From: a virus
Length of the DNA: 64,000 nucleotides
Direction: 5' to 3' (one strand)
IMG/VR virus record: IMGVR_UViG_3300037502_002391
Location: 1-64,000 of that record
The notes beneath the pieces are model-generated. The model made no database searches and was not told where the DNA came from. It was given only the letters and a program-made list of their open reading frames with translations. Positions 15,091 to 22,780 of this stretch are shown piece by piece (position 1 is the first letter of the stretch; the number at the start of each line of letters is the position of its first letter). The position numbers and the translations under genes were made by a program.

Positions 15091-15169
15091 TTTTTTCTTT
15101 TTGGTTAATTTGATGTTGCAAAGATATACTGCTCCAATTTAATTTCCAAATCTAATTCAAATTTATTTT
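15091..15169 (-). repeat. 79-base promoter-containing direct repeat, copy 2
   Basis: Second copy of the 14723-14801 repeat, 368 bases away. Its upstream end runs 18 bases into the 3' end of the gene at 15152-15427. Confidence 0.85.
15119..15150 (-). promoter_or_regulatory. Bacteroidota-type promoter
   Basis: Leftward TTTG (15150-15147), 20-base spacer, TATCTTTG (15126-15119). Drives the 62-residue gene at 14900-15088. Confidence 0.85.
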
Positions 15170-15427
15170 TCCAAAAGGCCCATCAAAATATTTGACACTA
15201 GAATAAGGTTCATGCCCCTTATTAACCAAAACACAAATATCAATAATTTGTTGCTTGGTTAAGACATAATCTTCACCCCTATCAAAATTAAAATAACTAG
15301 ATTTACGCAACTTATCAAAAAATAATTGTTTTTTGTCCAACTTAACCAATTTCTTTAACTCATGTTGATTCTTCTCAAAAAAAGAAATAATTTCAGATAA
15401 ATAAATCTCAACATTAACATTTGTCAT
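15152..15427 (-). CDS. Hypothetical protein (91 aa)
   Basis: No family recognised. Helical N-terminus (VNVEIYLSEIISFFEKNQHELKKLV), then FDKLRKSSYFNFDRG and a helix with LTKQQIIDICVLVNKG. Small acidic/basic mixed soluble protein, presumably an accessory factor. Upstream gap carries TATTTAT at 15460-15454 rather than a TAnnTTTG promoter. Confidence 0.6.
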   Translation of the reverse strand: MTNVNVEIYLSEIISFFEKNQHELKKLVKLDKKQLFFDKLRKSSYFNFDRGEDYVLTKQQIIDICVLVNKGHEPYSSVKYFDGPFGKINLN

Positions 15428-15482
15428 ATAACCAATTTTAAATTCACAAATTTATAAATATATATATTATTAAAAGAAAAAA

Positions 15483-15626
15483 ATGTTAAATCTAAAAAAA
15501 TGTAATAACTGTAAATCAAAGAAAATGTCATATGAAACACCAATAACCATCATAAGTTTATACTTATTGGGTTCTGGAATATATGTAGCCATTTTGTTAG
15601 TAAAATACCTTACTTCCTTAATTTAA
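15483..15626 (+). CDS. Small single-TM protein with CxxC (47 aa)
   Basis: Short rightward ORF: MLNLKKCNNCKSKKMS, then a predicted membrane helix (ITIISLYLLGSGIYVAILLV) and a short tail. The CNNC pair could bind zinc or be redox-active on the cytoplasmic side. A-rich leader GAAAAAA before the ATG. It overlaps the end of dnaJ by 17 bases convergently. Size and topology are typical of small phage membrane peptides; function unknown. Confidence 0.6.
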   Translation: MLNLKKCNNCKSKKMSYETPITIISLYLLGSGIYVAILLVKYLTSLI

Positions 15627-16509
15627 ACTTAACTTCTAATTTAACATAAAAATCACCCCCAGGATAACCTTTATCTCTTATCCTTAATGGTTTACTTGTG
15701 TCAAACACATCAGATGCTTTTATTGATAAATCTCCATTAGGATGTGGAACAATATACTTTTCTGCACATATTTCCTCATTGGTTAAATAATGAGTATAAA
15801 CCAAATCATTCCCCATCTTTGAAAATCCATCACTTGGTTCAACATTGATTCTTAAAACTAAATCCCCAAAATCATATTTGTCAAAATCCCCTAACTTGTG
15901 CATTTTCAAGAATTGCCCATTATCTGCTGTTTTTGGAATCTCTATGGTAACTTTATTCATTTCACTTTTAACACCAATACCATTGCACTTATAACACTTA
16001 TCTATAATTATTTGACCAAATCCAGCACAACTAGGACAAGCAGTCTGTACTTGTTGGACAAAGAAGCCTGATCCAAACCTATTTATTATGAATCCAGAAC
16101 CATTACAAGTGTCACAATTCCTCTTATTCCCACCTGTCCCTCTACACCCATCACAAGGAATATTCCTATCATACACAATATCTTTTACCATACCTTTATA
16201 TACTTCAGTTGGGGTTAATTTCAAATTTAATACTTTATCTACTACCTTTGGTTTTCTATTTGATTGATTGAAGAAACTAGCAAACAAGTCATCCATATTA
16301 GGCCCGCCTTGTCTCTGCATATCATATTGTTTCCTCTTATTTGAGTCTGATAAAACTTCATAAGCCTCACTAATATCTTTGAACATATCACCACCACTTG
16401 GATTAATATCTGGATGGTATTTTTTGGATAATTCTCTATATTTTTTTTTTAATAAATCTTCTGTGAAATTCTCTTCAATTTCTAAAATTTTGTAATAATC
16501 TTTTAACAT
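15610..16509 (-). CDS. dnaJ: DnaJ-type co-chaperone
   Basis: 299 residues. J domain at 1-65 with HPD at 32-34, a Gly-poor linker (RQGGPNMDDLFASFF), four zinc-binding repeats (CDGCRGTG, CDTCNGSG, CPSCAGFG, CYKCNGIG) and a C-terminal substrate-binding beta-domain (IEIPKTADNGQFLKM, DLVLRINVEP). This is a full type I DnaJ, somewhat shorter than the usual 370-380 residues. It stimulates Hsp70 ATPase, presumably the host DnaK, since none is seen here. Phage J proteins can recruit host chaperones for capsid or replication complex assembly. Its ATG is one base from that of the divergent gene at 16511. Confidence 0.95.
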   Translation of the reverse strand: MLKDYYKILEIEENFTEDLLKKKYRELSKKYHPDINPSGGDMFKDISEAYEVLSDSNKRKQYDMQRQGGPNMDDLFASFFNQSNRKPKVVDKVLNLKLTPTEVYKGMVKDIVYDRNIPCDGCRGTGGNKRNCDTCNGSGFIINRFGSGFFVQQVQTACPSCAGFGQIIIDKCYKCNGIGVKSEMNKVTIEIPKTADNGQFLKMHKLGDFDKYDFGDLVLRINVEPSDGFSKMGNDLVYTHYLTNEEICAEKYIVPHPNGDLSIKASDVFDTSKPLRIRDKGYPGGDFYVKLEVKFKLRK

Positions 16510-16510
16510 T

Positions 16511-17167
16511 ATGAATTATTTTATTGTACTATTTAAAGATAAACAAAAAAAAAGAATTATCAAGAAATTCATCACAAAGAGAAATGCTCTTTTGGCTTAT
16601 AATAAAATGATGGAAAAATCAGATAATGTTTTTTTTGATAGGAAAGTTCAAAAGGCTAAAGAATGTAATTTTGAATTAGGATTAGTATCTACACTAAATG
16701 AATCTGATATACCTATGTATCTAAAAGATGATTTGGGAAGGAATCAAAGAGTTTATATCAATAATGATAGCAATATGAGTTTTGTTGCCATAAATAGATA
16801 TAAAGTTGAGGAAAAAATATTTGACATACAGCAAAATAAAAAAATATCATTAATAGAATTAGATAATAACTATTTATCTATAACTGGATTTAAAGTTGTT
16901 TGTGTTTTGAATCATAAAATTGTTGTGCAAAATGACACAAAGTTTGATTTGTTTACTCTAAAAGATGAGAATGAGGCTTTAAGATTTTTAGATTGTTTAA
17001 CAAACTATCTAAACCACACAAACAATTTATCCTGTATGATTTTAAAAAGTACAACCTTAACACAAAAGAAATACTTATATGAATTATTAGAAGAATATGG
17101 ATTTGATAAGGCTATGCTATATAGAAGAGTAACTACTCAGCCCCTTCAGAAACAAAATAAAACTTAG
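16511..17167 (+). CDS. Hypothetical protein (218 aa)
   Basis: No family recognised. Basic N-terminus (MNYFIVLFKDKQKKRIIKKF), mixed alpha/beta, no membrane segment. It begins one base beyond the dnaJ start on the opposite strand, so any promoter must lie inside dnaJ. The 3' end overlaps the convergent gene at 17133 by 35 bases. Confidence 0.65.
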   Translation: MNYFIVLFKDKQKKRIIKKFITKRNALLAYNKMMEKSDNVFFDRKVQKAKECNFELGLVSTLNESDIPMYLKDDLGRNQRVYINNDSNMSFVAINRYKVEEKIFDIQQNKKISLIELDNNYLSITGFKVVCVLNHKIVVQNDTKFDLFTLKDENEALRFLDCLTNYLNHTNNLSCMILKSTTLTQKKYLYELLEEYGFDKAMLYRRVTTQPLQKQNKT

Positions 17168-17342
17168 TTCCAGATATATCAACACTAAATCTATCAGTCT
17201 CATTACCTAGATTTTCATTTAATTTTTTACTAAATTCACCAAATGTTTTCTTATCCAATTCAAAAGCAACAATTATTTTTGAGTTAGGTGCAAATTGTTC
17301 TAATGCTTCTGTAATTAATGCTAATTGTTCTATTTGCCCCAT
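17133..17342 (-). CDS. Small hypothetical protein (69 aa)
   Basis: Soluble, starts MGQIEQLALITEALEQFAPN, with predicted strand-helix-strand order (IIVAFELD, FGEFSKKLNENL, KFYFVSEGAE). Last gene of a leftward cluster of overlapping small genes (17133-18284). No function assigned. Confidence 0.6.
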   Translation of the reverse strand: MGQIEQLALITEALEQFAPNSKIIVAFELDKKTFGEFSKKLNENLGNETDRFSVDISGTKFYFVSEGAE

Positions 17343-17515
17343 AATATAATCTTTAATTTATCAAAAAAATTTAAATTAGTTTTTTCTTTTTTGAAAAGAT
17401 CTTCTTTTTTAATTTTTTTCAAATCATTTATGAACTTTAATTTTTCATTATCCAAAATTATCTTGTTCTTATTTCTTTCTTCCTCTACTAGTTTCAAGAA
17501 CTTTGTTTTCTCCAT
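17330..17515 (-). CDS. Small coiled-coil protein (61 aa)
   Basis: Starts MEKTKFLKLVEEERNK at ATG 17515; a further upstream start would be TTG. Very Lys/Glu-rich helix ending in a short hydrophobic segment (FFDKLKIILWGK). Overlaps the upstream gene by 47 bases and the downstream gene by 13 in different frames, the densest overlap in the region, so one of these frames could be spurious. Confidence 0.5.
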   Translation of the reverse strand: MEKTKFLKLVEEERNKNKIILDNEKLKFINDLKKIKKEDLFKKEKTNLNFFDKLKIILWGK

Positions 17516-17906
17516 CTTCAATATTTTTAGGATTATTTTTTGGCATTAAAAATTCAAGGTTATTCAAATCATCTAATTTATTTTTATTGAAAAGTTCTTT
17601 TAATATATCAATATTTTTATTAAGTAAAATACTTTTTTGTTCAATTTCAAGATTATCTTTAATAACTTTAAATATTTTTGCTAAACCTTCATCAAATGAT
17701 AATTCATTATTTTGAAAAACAAAAGTAATTCCAGTTTTATTTATTTCATTTTTTATACCAAAAGTAACAACAAATTTATCTGTTAAATAAGATTGTGGTA
17801 TTAACCAACTCTTTGGTAAAATTAAATCAATAAATACAAAATCATCTGCAAGTCTAATTGAAGATAAGTATGTTCCAAATTCTTTTAAATTGTTGTACAA
17901 TTTCAT
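17469..17906 (-). CDS. Hypothetical protein (145 aa)
   Basis: Starts MKLYNNLKEFGTYLSSIRLADDFVFIDLILPKSW, with beta-strands in the first half (VVTFGIK, GITFVFQN), a helical second half and an acidic then basic tail (NIEDGENKV...RGRKK). The organisation suggests a small phage tail or chaperone-like protein but I cannot name a family. Operon with the two genes downstream. Confidence 0.65.
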   Translation of the reverse strand: MKLYNNLKEFGTYLSSIRLADDFVFIDLILPKSWLIPQSYLTDKFVVTFGIKNEINKTGITFVFQNNELSFDEGLAKIFKVIKDNLEIEQKSILLNKNIDILKELFNKNKLDDLNNLEFLMPKNNPKNIEDGENKVLETSRGRKK

Positions 17907-17908
17907 TG

Positions 17909-18103
17909 CTATGTAAATTTAATATATGTTATAATGAAACTAATTGCCAAACTAAATATAATTTTATCTACTGTTTTTAGTGAATTCTTTTCAATATACG
18001 AAGCATTACCAAAAAATAAAATAAATATTCTAGTAGTAAAATAAATCACTACTAGAATACAGAATACAAACAAAAAATAAAATATTGGCAAATAATTACT
18101 CAC
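17909..18103 (-). CDS. Small two-TM membrane protein (64 aa)
   Basis: GTG start at 18103 (no ATG available) overlapping the end of the Hc1 gene by 8 bases. Two predicted membrane helices (about 6-28 and 45-62) separated by a loop with ASYIEKNSLK. Size would suit a holin or antiholin, but it is distant from the endolysin, so this is only a possibility. Confidence 0.5.
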   Translation of the reverse strand: MSNYLPIFYFLFVFCILVVIYFTTRIFILFFGNASYIEKNSLKTVDKIIFSLAISFIITYIKFT

Positions 18104-18284
18104 TATCTTTGGTTGTTTTCCTTTGTTTAACTATATCAAGTCTAGTCTCCTGTAATAGAGCTTTTATTTCTTGTGCTGTTTTTCTAGCTCTTGTACCTGC
18201 ACTTTTATTCCCTTTACGATAGAATCTATCAGCATCAGAATAAAATAAATCCATTAATTGTTTAAGTTTTTGAATAATTTCCAT
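18096..18284 (-). CDS. Histone H1-like (Hc1 family) DNA-binding protein
   Basis: 62 residues: MEIIQKLKQLMDLFYSDADRFYRKGNKSAGTRARKTAQEIKAL... The pattern KGNKSAGTRARK.AQ.IK.L.QE.R followed by a Lys-rich tail matches the Hc1 family (PF07432), abundant in Bacteroidota and Chlamydiae, where it binds and compacts DNA. In a phage it may condense viral DNA or alter the host nucleoid. This copy has a short tail compared with chlamydial Hc1 but a usual length for Bacteroidota. Strong support for the host phylum. Confidence 0.85.
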   Translation of the reverse strand: MEIIQKLKQLMDLFYSDADRFYRKGNKSAGTRARKTAQEIKALLQETRLDIVKQRKTTKDSE

Positions 18285-18299
18285 TTTATATTAATTTTA

Positions 18300-18764
18300 T
18301 TAAGTTGATAAATTTTCATCAAGTAATCTATAAATTTCTGTTAATATTTGCAAGTCTGCTTTACTAAAAGTACCCTCAATATTGAACAATTCAGATATAA
18401 AAGTCTTTATTGCTTTTTTATCGACTCCGGATACTTTATTGTAAAAAATATCAAAATAAAAAATCTTTAAATACTTGTAATGATTACCATTCTTTTTAAG
18501 AATTATATTTTCTTTTTTAAAAGAATCAATAGTTTTTTGCCAACACCAATCAAAATGTTTCTCATTATCATCCTGGGTGTATTCTATAGCAAAATTATCA
18601 TTATGCGAATCACCTAGATATGTTTGGCTTATTGTATTATTCAATGAAATCAATATATCCAAAAATAGGTCAACCTTTTCTCTATTAATATTGTGCATAT
18701 TAAAATAAGTTTCAAGTTCCTCTTTGGGTATTGGCTCAACTAGCCAGTTAAAAAAATTCTCCAT
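18300..18764 (-). CDS. Hypothetical protein (154 aa)
   Basis: No family recognised. Acidic, mostly helical, starts MENFFNWLVEPIPKEELETYFN; Trp-Cys-Trp in HFDWCWQK and a helical C-terminus. The start codon lies inside a 10-bp hairpin with a T-run (18756-18785), an unusual arrangement noted separately. It may use re-initiation or RNA refolding for translation. Confidence 0.6.
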   Translation of the reverse strand: MENFFNWLVEPIPKEELETYFNMHNINREKVDLFLDILISLNNTISQTYLGDSHNDNFAIEYTQDDNEKHFDWCWQKTIDSFKKENIILKKNGNHYKYLKIFYFDIFYNKVSGVDKKAIKTFISELFNIEGTFSKADLQILTEIYRLLDENLST

Positions 18765-18785
18765 AAATCATTGTCTATGGAGAAT
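18756..18785 (-). terminator. Intrinsic-terminator-like hairpin covering a start codon
   Basis: Leftward ATTCTCCATA, 10-base loop, TATGGAGAAT, then seven T. Perfect 10-bp stem. It follows the EF-hand gene (stop at 18816) and its 3' arm contains the ATG of the next gene (18764). Could end transcription from upstream or control entry into the downstream gene. Confidence 0.65.
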
Positions 18786-18815
18786 TTTAATACAAAAAAA
18801 ATATAATTGTATATA

Positions 18816-19862
18816 TTATTGTGTTTTTTGATTATAATTAATTAATTTTTTCATTTTATCAAATTCTTCAACTAGAATTGGATTCCTTTTTGTGCTTTCT
18901 TTCATTTTTTTAATGAAATCTGGTCTTTGATCCCCATCTTGTACTATATGTACATCTTGAGATTTCTGATATGCTCTTTTCTTTTCCCCAGCAAAATAAT
19001 TATTCTTTCTTTTTTTATTTACATTATTGTTAATATCACTTTTTTCAGTGTTTGCCCATTCAGGATTATTTCCTGTTCTTGAACTTCCCTCAATATTGTC
19101 TGTTAACCATTCATCATCTGGGCTAACCTCATCATATGATAAATTCTCCATACCTGGTCCACGACCCAGATTATCAATATATTCTTCTTCTGCTGAATCC
19201 ATACGATAAGCCTTAACATCAGACTTCTTTAATTGTCCATTTGTCTTTGGAAAAGTATCTGGATTCTCAACATACTTGCCATTTGAACCATACTTAATAT
19301 ATTCAGACATTTTTTTGCCAACATCCTTTAAATTCTTTTCATTCTCACTTTTTGACTTCTTTAATAAAGATTCAACATCAGTTAAACTTTTTGGCTTTTT
19401 TGTAAATGTATTCCTTTCTGCTTCATTGATAATATCTTTTATGAATGAAACCAACTCATCTTCTGTCATTGCAATAGTACTATGCCCTAAATTAGCTTCA
19501 CTAGATTCATTAATAATGTTTTCAATAAAAGATACCAATTCTTCTTCTGTCATTTTGACACTCTTTTTACCTTTCTTCAATAACTTAAAATCTTCAGCAT
19601 CAATTTTGCCATTCTTGTTTTTGTCAATCTTATGTTGTTTACCAACTAACTTTTCTTTAACTTCTTTTTTGCCTTTCTTCAATAACTTGAAATCTTCAGC
19701 ATCAATTTTGCCATTCTTGTTTTTGTCAATCTTATGTTGTTTACCAACCAATTTCTCATCTATATCTTTCTTCATCTTTTTTTCAAATAACAAATTTGAC
19801 CTTTTATTAAATTCTTCATTTAATACCTTGTTAACAATTGAATCAATACTATTTTTATTCAT
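18816..19862 (-). CDS. EF-hand-like repeat protein, possibly head-associated (348 aa)
   Basis: Residues 38-67 and 72-101 are near-identical copies containing the 12-residue calcium loop DKNKNGKIDAED (46-57 and 80-91), as in EF-hand/dockerin loops. Then come two copies of MTE(E/D)ELVSFI..IINE (104-119, 132-147), and the N-terminus has a related IVNKVLNEEF (10-18). Such LTE-like helices ending in NE occur in several phage virion proteins and resemble T4 prohead targeting peptides cleaved after (L/I)xE. The C-terminal half is hydrophilic and Gly/Asn-rich, without a known fold. Not an enzyme by sequence. Near-neighbours are the HD-domain protein upstream and the hairpin downstream. Confidence 0.7.
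   Translation of the reverse strand: MNKNSIDSIVNKVLNEEFNKRSNLLFEKKMKKDIDEKLVGKQHKIDKNKNGKIDAEDFKLLKKGKKEVKEKLVGKQHKIDKNKNGKIDAEDFKLLKKGKKSVKMTEEELVSFIENIINESSEANLGHSTIAMTEDELVSFIKDIINEAERNTFTKKPKSLTDVESLLKKSKSENEKNLKDVGKKMSEYIKYGSNGKYVENPDTFPKTNGQLKKSDVKAYRMDSAEEEYIDNLGRGPGMENLSYDEVSPDDEWLTDNIEGSSRTGNNPEWANTEKSDINNNVNKKRKNNYFAGEKKRAYQKSQDVHIVQDGDQRPDFIKKMKESTKRNPILVEEFDKMKKLINYNQKTQ
19571..19756 (-). repeat. Tandem duplication encoding the EF-hand-like unit
   Basis: Two copies of about 84 bases, 19571-19654 and 19673-19756, offset by 102 bases (34 codons). Only a few differences are visible, implying recent duplication or gene conversion. Confidence 0.85.
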
Positions 19863-19883
19863 AATAACTTTTTTATATAAATA

Positions 19884-21257
19884 CTATGATTTATGATTTG
19901 TTATAAGGTTTTTGACCTGAGATTCAGTAATATTCCACTTTTTAGCAACATTTTCAACAATTTTTTCAAATCTATGAGGTGTTCTAATAGCCTCCTCAAT
20001 ACCACCAATGTCAATTGTTTCAAATCCTTTTAACTTATCAAATGCTGGATTTTGCTCAATAGGGTCTTTCTTTGCTTGTTTCATAACACCCCAGGTAGAT
20101 GGCTTCATTTTCATATGATTAATAACCAAATATTCAATAACATCAACATTTGTTCCCTCAAATGATTCAATCCAATCAGCATATTGTTTCACATATTCAG
20201 CAGATTTTGCATCATGCCCATATGCTGTTGGTTCACCTGTCTTGGGGTTAATTGCATAAGTATCCATCTTTCCCAAGTCATGGAATAAAGCAGCCATAAT
20301 CATATTTGGATCATCCCCATACTTGTTATAAGCCCTCCTTAATACCAGGATAATGTGTTTTAATGAATTACCTTCTGGATGCCATTTACTTGGTTGTTTT
20401 GCTCCCCATTGGTCAAAAAATAATTTCTTTAAATCTTGTGGCAATGACCTAATAAGTTCTTGTGCTGTACTTGGAATTTCTCTCTTGTTCATATTTTGTT
20501 CAGTTAATTTTAATGCACCAATATCCCCCTGATTACAATATGGGAATTTTAAACACTTTTTCTTCACTTGCACAAATTGTCCTCCTGGTATTTGTGTCTT
20601 GCTCTTCCCCCTCCAATCTTTCTTTTTCATAGATTTTGCCCACATCCCTGGAACCTCATAAGACCCCGTAGAAGCAGTTGTAGTTGCTTCCTTGGCTTCT
20701 ACCTTCCCTTCATTAAATATTGGCTTAAAATTAATTTCTGTCCACTCATTCTCTTTTATTGGAACACAATTTGGAACCATTTTTCCATTCTTCATTTTTC
20801 CCCCAACTCGTCTATATCCTTTCCAACATGCTTCACTCATACTTTCAAGGTTGGGAAATAATGGTGCAACATAACCACCAGATGAACCTGAACCAGTTGC
20901 TTCCTTAGTTTCCATCTTTGCCAATTTTTTGTAATAGTTGGGGTCTTCCCAAAGATGGTCTTTTGCAATTTGTCTAGCAATTTTAATACTACTAGTATGT
21001 TCTTTCTCAATGTTAACACCTTTGTTTAGTTGTTTTTTCAAGAAAGCAACATAATCTGTTGAATCTTTTGTTTTATTGTGTTTTCTTTCAATATCTATTA
21101 AAGATATATTTCTTTTTTTTAATTCCATTTTATCATCTTCTTTAATTTCACCATCATTAACCATTCTAATGTAATTGAATTGTGCTGGGTATGATTTTGA
21201 ATTCTTTGAAAATTCACTAGCTATGGTATTAGCAAAAAGTTTATTTGGATCTTCCAT
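19884..21257 (-). CDS. Multidomain protein with DUF5661-like segment and HD phosphohydrolase domain (457 aa)
   Basis: Residues 80-115 (VNIEKEHTSSIKIARQIAKDHLWEDPNYYKKL) resemble DUF5661, which occurs in phage proteins. Residues 144-166 contain CWKGYRRVGGKMKNGKMVPNC, another short phage peptide motif, flanked by two EAT...GxY/GGY...P motifs (119-135, 190-206). The C-terminal part has an HD domain: H301, H326-D327 (LFHDLGK), H348 and H381, with H293 upstream, the pattern of metal-dependent phosphohydrolases acting on nucleotides or cyclic nucleotides. The linkers are Gly/Ser-rich. Such fusions suggest a virion or prohead protein carrying an enzyme into the capsid or host; the role is inferred. 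Confidence 0.7.
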   Translation of the reverse strand: MEDPNKLFANTIASEFSKNSKSYPAQFNYIRMVNDGEIKEDDKMELKKRNISLIDIERKHNKTKDSTDYVAFLKKQLNKGVNIEKEHTSSIKIARQIAKDHLWEDPNYYKKLAKMETKEATGSGSSGGYVAPLFPNLESMSEACWKGYRRVGGKMKNGKMVPNCVPIKENEWTEINFKPIFNEGKVEAKEATTTASTGSYEVPGMWAKSMKKKDWRGKSKTQIPGGQFVQVKKKCLKFPYCNQGDIGALKLTEQNMNKREIPSTAQELIRSLPQDLKKLFFDQWGAKQPSKWHPEGNSLKHIILVLRRAYNKYGDDPNMIMAALFHDLGKMDTYAINPKTGEPTAYGHDAKSAEYVKQYADWIESFEGTNVDVIEYLVINHMKMKPSTWGVMKQAKKDPIEQNPAFDKLKGFETIDIGGIEEAIRTPHRFEKIVENVAKKWNITESQVKNLITNHKS

Positions 21258-21260
21258 AGG

Positions 21261-21506
21261 TTATGCATTTTTTAATTTTGGTTCCCAATAACTCCTATTC
21301 TGCCACATAAATTGATAGAATTCTCTAAACATCTTAACTGTTATATCTTTAACCTCACCTTCAAACTTGCCTCTCCTAAATTCTTTTTGAAGTTTTTCAA
21401 TCAACTTATTCTCATATTGAGATAGTGTACTACTTTCAAAGAAATCTTTTATTTCTTTTCTCATTATAGTTTCAATTTCCTTCTTTTCAGATTGTGTTAA
21501 TGCCAT
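21261..21506 (-). CDS. Small helical protein (81 aa)
   Basis: Starts MALTQSEKKEIETIMRKEIKDFFESSTLSQYENKL. All helical with an amphipathic pattern and an aromatic end (FYQFMWQNRSYWEPKLKNA). Similar small proteins adjoin head genes in large phages, but I cannot name the family. Stop is 3 bases before the next gene, start overlaps the upstream stop. Confidence 0.65.
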   Translation of the reverse strand: MALTQSEKKEIETIMRKEIKDFFESSTLSQYENKLIEKLQKEFRRGKFEGEVKDITVKMFREFYQFMWQNRSYWEPKLKNA

Positions 21507-21919
21507 TACTTAAATATTATGGAATATGTAAATCCAAATATTGATAAACCTATTAGGATTTGATTTATTACATTCTTTGTCTTTTCTTTTTGTAAAAGAT
21601 TTTTATTGTCAATATAACTATTATTTAAAACCTCATACTTATCATTCTGTACTTTAATTAATTCTTTATATTTCTGTTCTTTTTCAATATATGAAAATAA
21701 TAATGAATCTTTTAATGCTAGTTTTCTTGAATTCTCAATAATTAAGTTATTTGTAGTATTCAATTCATTTCTCACAGAATCATAACGAATCAAATCTTTT
21801 GCTATTTCTTTCACAATGCTAATTGGGAAAGTTTTAGTTTGAATTGAATCTGTATCTACTTGTGAAGAAACTATCAATGGCAGCCATATTAAAAGTGTCA
21901 ATAGAAATAACTTTTTCAT
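21506..21919 (-). CDS. Secreted coiled-coil protein with C-terminal TM, spanin-like (137 aa)
   Basis: Sec signal peptide MKKLFLLTLLIWLPLIVSSQ (no lipobox Cys), then a periplasmic coiled coil (residues 35-110), then a C-terminal membrane helix (VINQILIGLSIFGFTYSIIF). It overlaps the next upstream gene by 86 bases in another frame, like nested Rz/Rz1 pairs. The topology suits one half of a two-component spanin that links inner and outer membranes at lysis, although the usual outer-membrane partner is a lipoprotein. Close to the amidase gene. Function inferred from topology and position. Confidence 0.55.
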   Translation of the reverse strand: MKKLFLLTLLIWLPLIVSSQVDTDSIQTKTFPISIVKEIAKDLIRYDSVRNELNTTNNLIIENSRKLALKDSLLFSYIEKEQKYKELIKVQNDKYEVLNNSYIDNKNLLQKEKTKNVINQILIGLSIFGFTYSIIFK

Positions 21920-22244
21920 AATAATATCTTCTAATAACTTCTTTTTTGTTGTTTATATCTTTTATGTTTTTATCAATTTCAGAAATTTCATTAAAGTACT
22001 TATCTATTTTTTCTTCTAAATTTTTTTGACTATCCTCAATTCTTTTATTTGATTTTTCTAATTCAACAATTTTTTGGTTTGTTTTATCATCCAACTTAAC
22101 TTTTGGTTCAGATTTCTTATATAGTGTTATTCCAATAAATACTAAAAATATAATTAATATAATTTTTAATATAGCATTTAAAAAACTATCAAAGTTTCCA
22201 GTTAATTTGGTGTTTTCTTCCTTATTGCTAATATTTTTGACCAT
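21834..22244 (-). CDS. Type II membrane coiled-coil protein, candidate i-spanin (136 aa)
   Basis: N-terminal cytoplasmic stub, one membrane helix (about 24-43: ILKIILIIFLVFIGITLY), then a long charged coiled coil in the periplasm (KIVELEKSNKRIEDSQKNLEEKI...). This is the layout of inner-membrane spanins. Its 3' end overlaps the secreted protein gene by 86 bases and its 5' end overlaps the upstream gene by 43. Function inferred. Confidence 0.55.
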   Translation of the reverse strand: MVKNISNKEENTKLTGNFDSFLNAILKIILIIFLVFIGITLYKKSEPKVKLDDKTNQKIVELEKSNKRIEDSQKNLEEKIDKYFNEISEIDKNIKDINNKKEVIRRYYYEKVISIDTFNMAAIDSFFTSRYRFNSN

Positions 22245-22780
22245 TTTGATTTAAACTTTTGATAATATTGTTCTAATTTTGTTATTATATTTAAAAAATC
22301 TTCATCAACTTTAACAATATCAGCACTAACATAAACTCCACCATTCTCACCAATCGTATATAAAAATGTGATATTATCATCAATTAATTTACCACCCCAC
22401 TCCACATTATTCTTATATAAATGTAATTCATCAAAATCAACAAGATCTGAAACTTCCTCAACAAATTCATCCATTGTTTCTTGAAAAGTTGATTTATCAT
22501 CTGTTGTTATACTATCAACTTCTGATCTTGAATCCCCATGTATAACAAATATTCCTCCAGATATTTTATATTTTTGTTCAAACTCTGTATTTTTATTCAC
22601 ACTGCCTTTGCCATCATCATAGTCATCTCTAACAGTAGCATCATCTTCAACATTTTTTTTTATCCTACTTGAAATACTATCAATTGTATTTATTCTTGAC
22701 ATATCTGAGGTTTGCTCAAATAACATCTTTGATTTTTTCAATAGAGATTTCATCTCATCATATCTACTTTCTATTATCAT
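22202..22780 (-). CDS. Hypothetical protein (192 aa)
   Basis: Starts MIIESRYDEMKSLLKKSKMLFEQTSDM; soluble, acidic, with a beta-rich middle (GGIFVIHGD, ITFLYTIGENGGVYVSADIVKV) and helices at both ends. No family named. Lies between the endolysin and spanin-like genes, overlapping both (17 and 43 bases). May be a lysis-timing or virion protein. Confidence 0.6.
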   Translation of the reverse strand: MIIESRYDEMKSLLKKSKMLFEQTSDMSRINTIDSISSRIKKNVEDDATVRDDYDDGKGSVNKNTEFEQKYKISGGIFVIHGDSRSEVDSITTDDKSTFQETMDEFVEEVSDLVDFDELHLYKNNVEWGGKLIDDNITFLYTIGENGGVYVSADIVKVDEDFLNIITKLEQYYQKFKSKWSKILAIRKKTPN

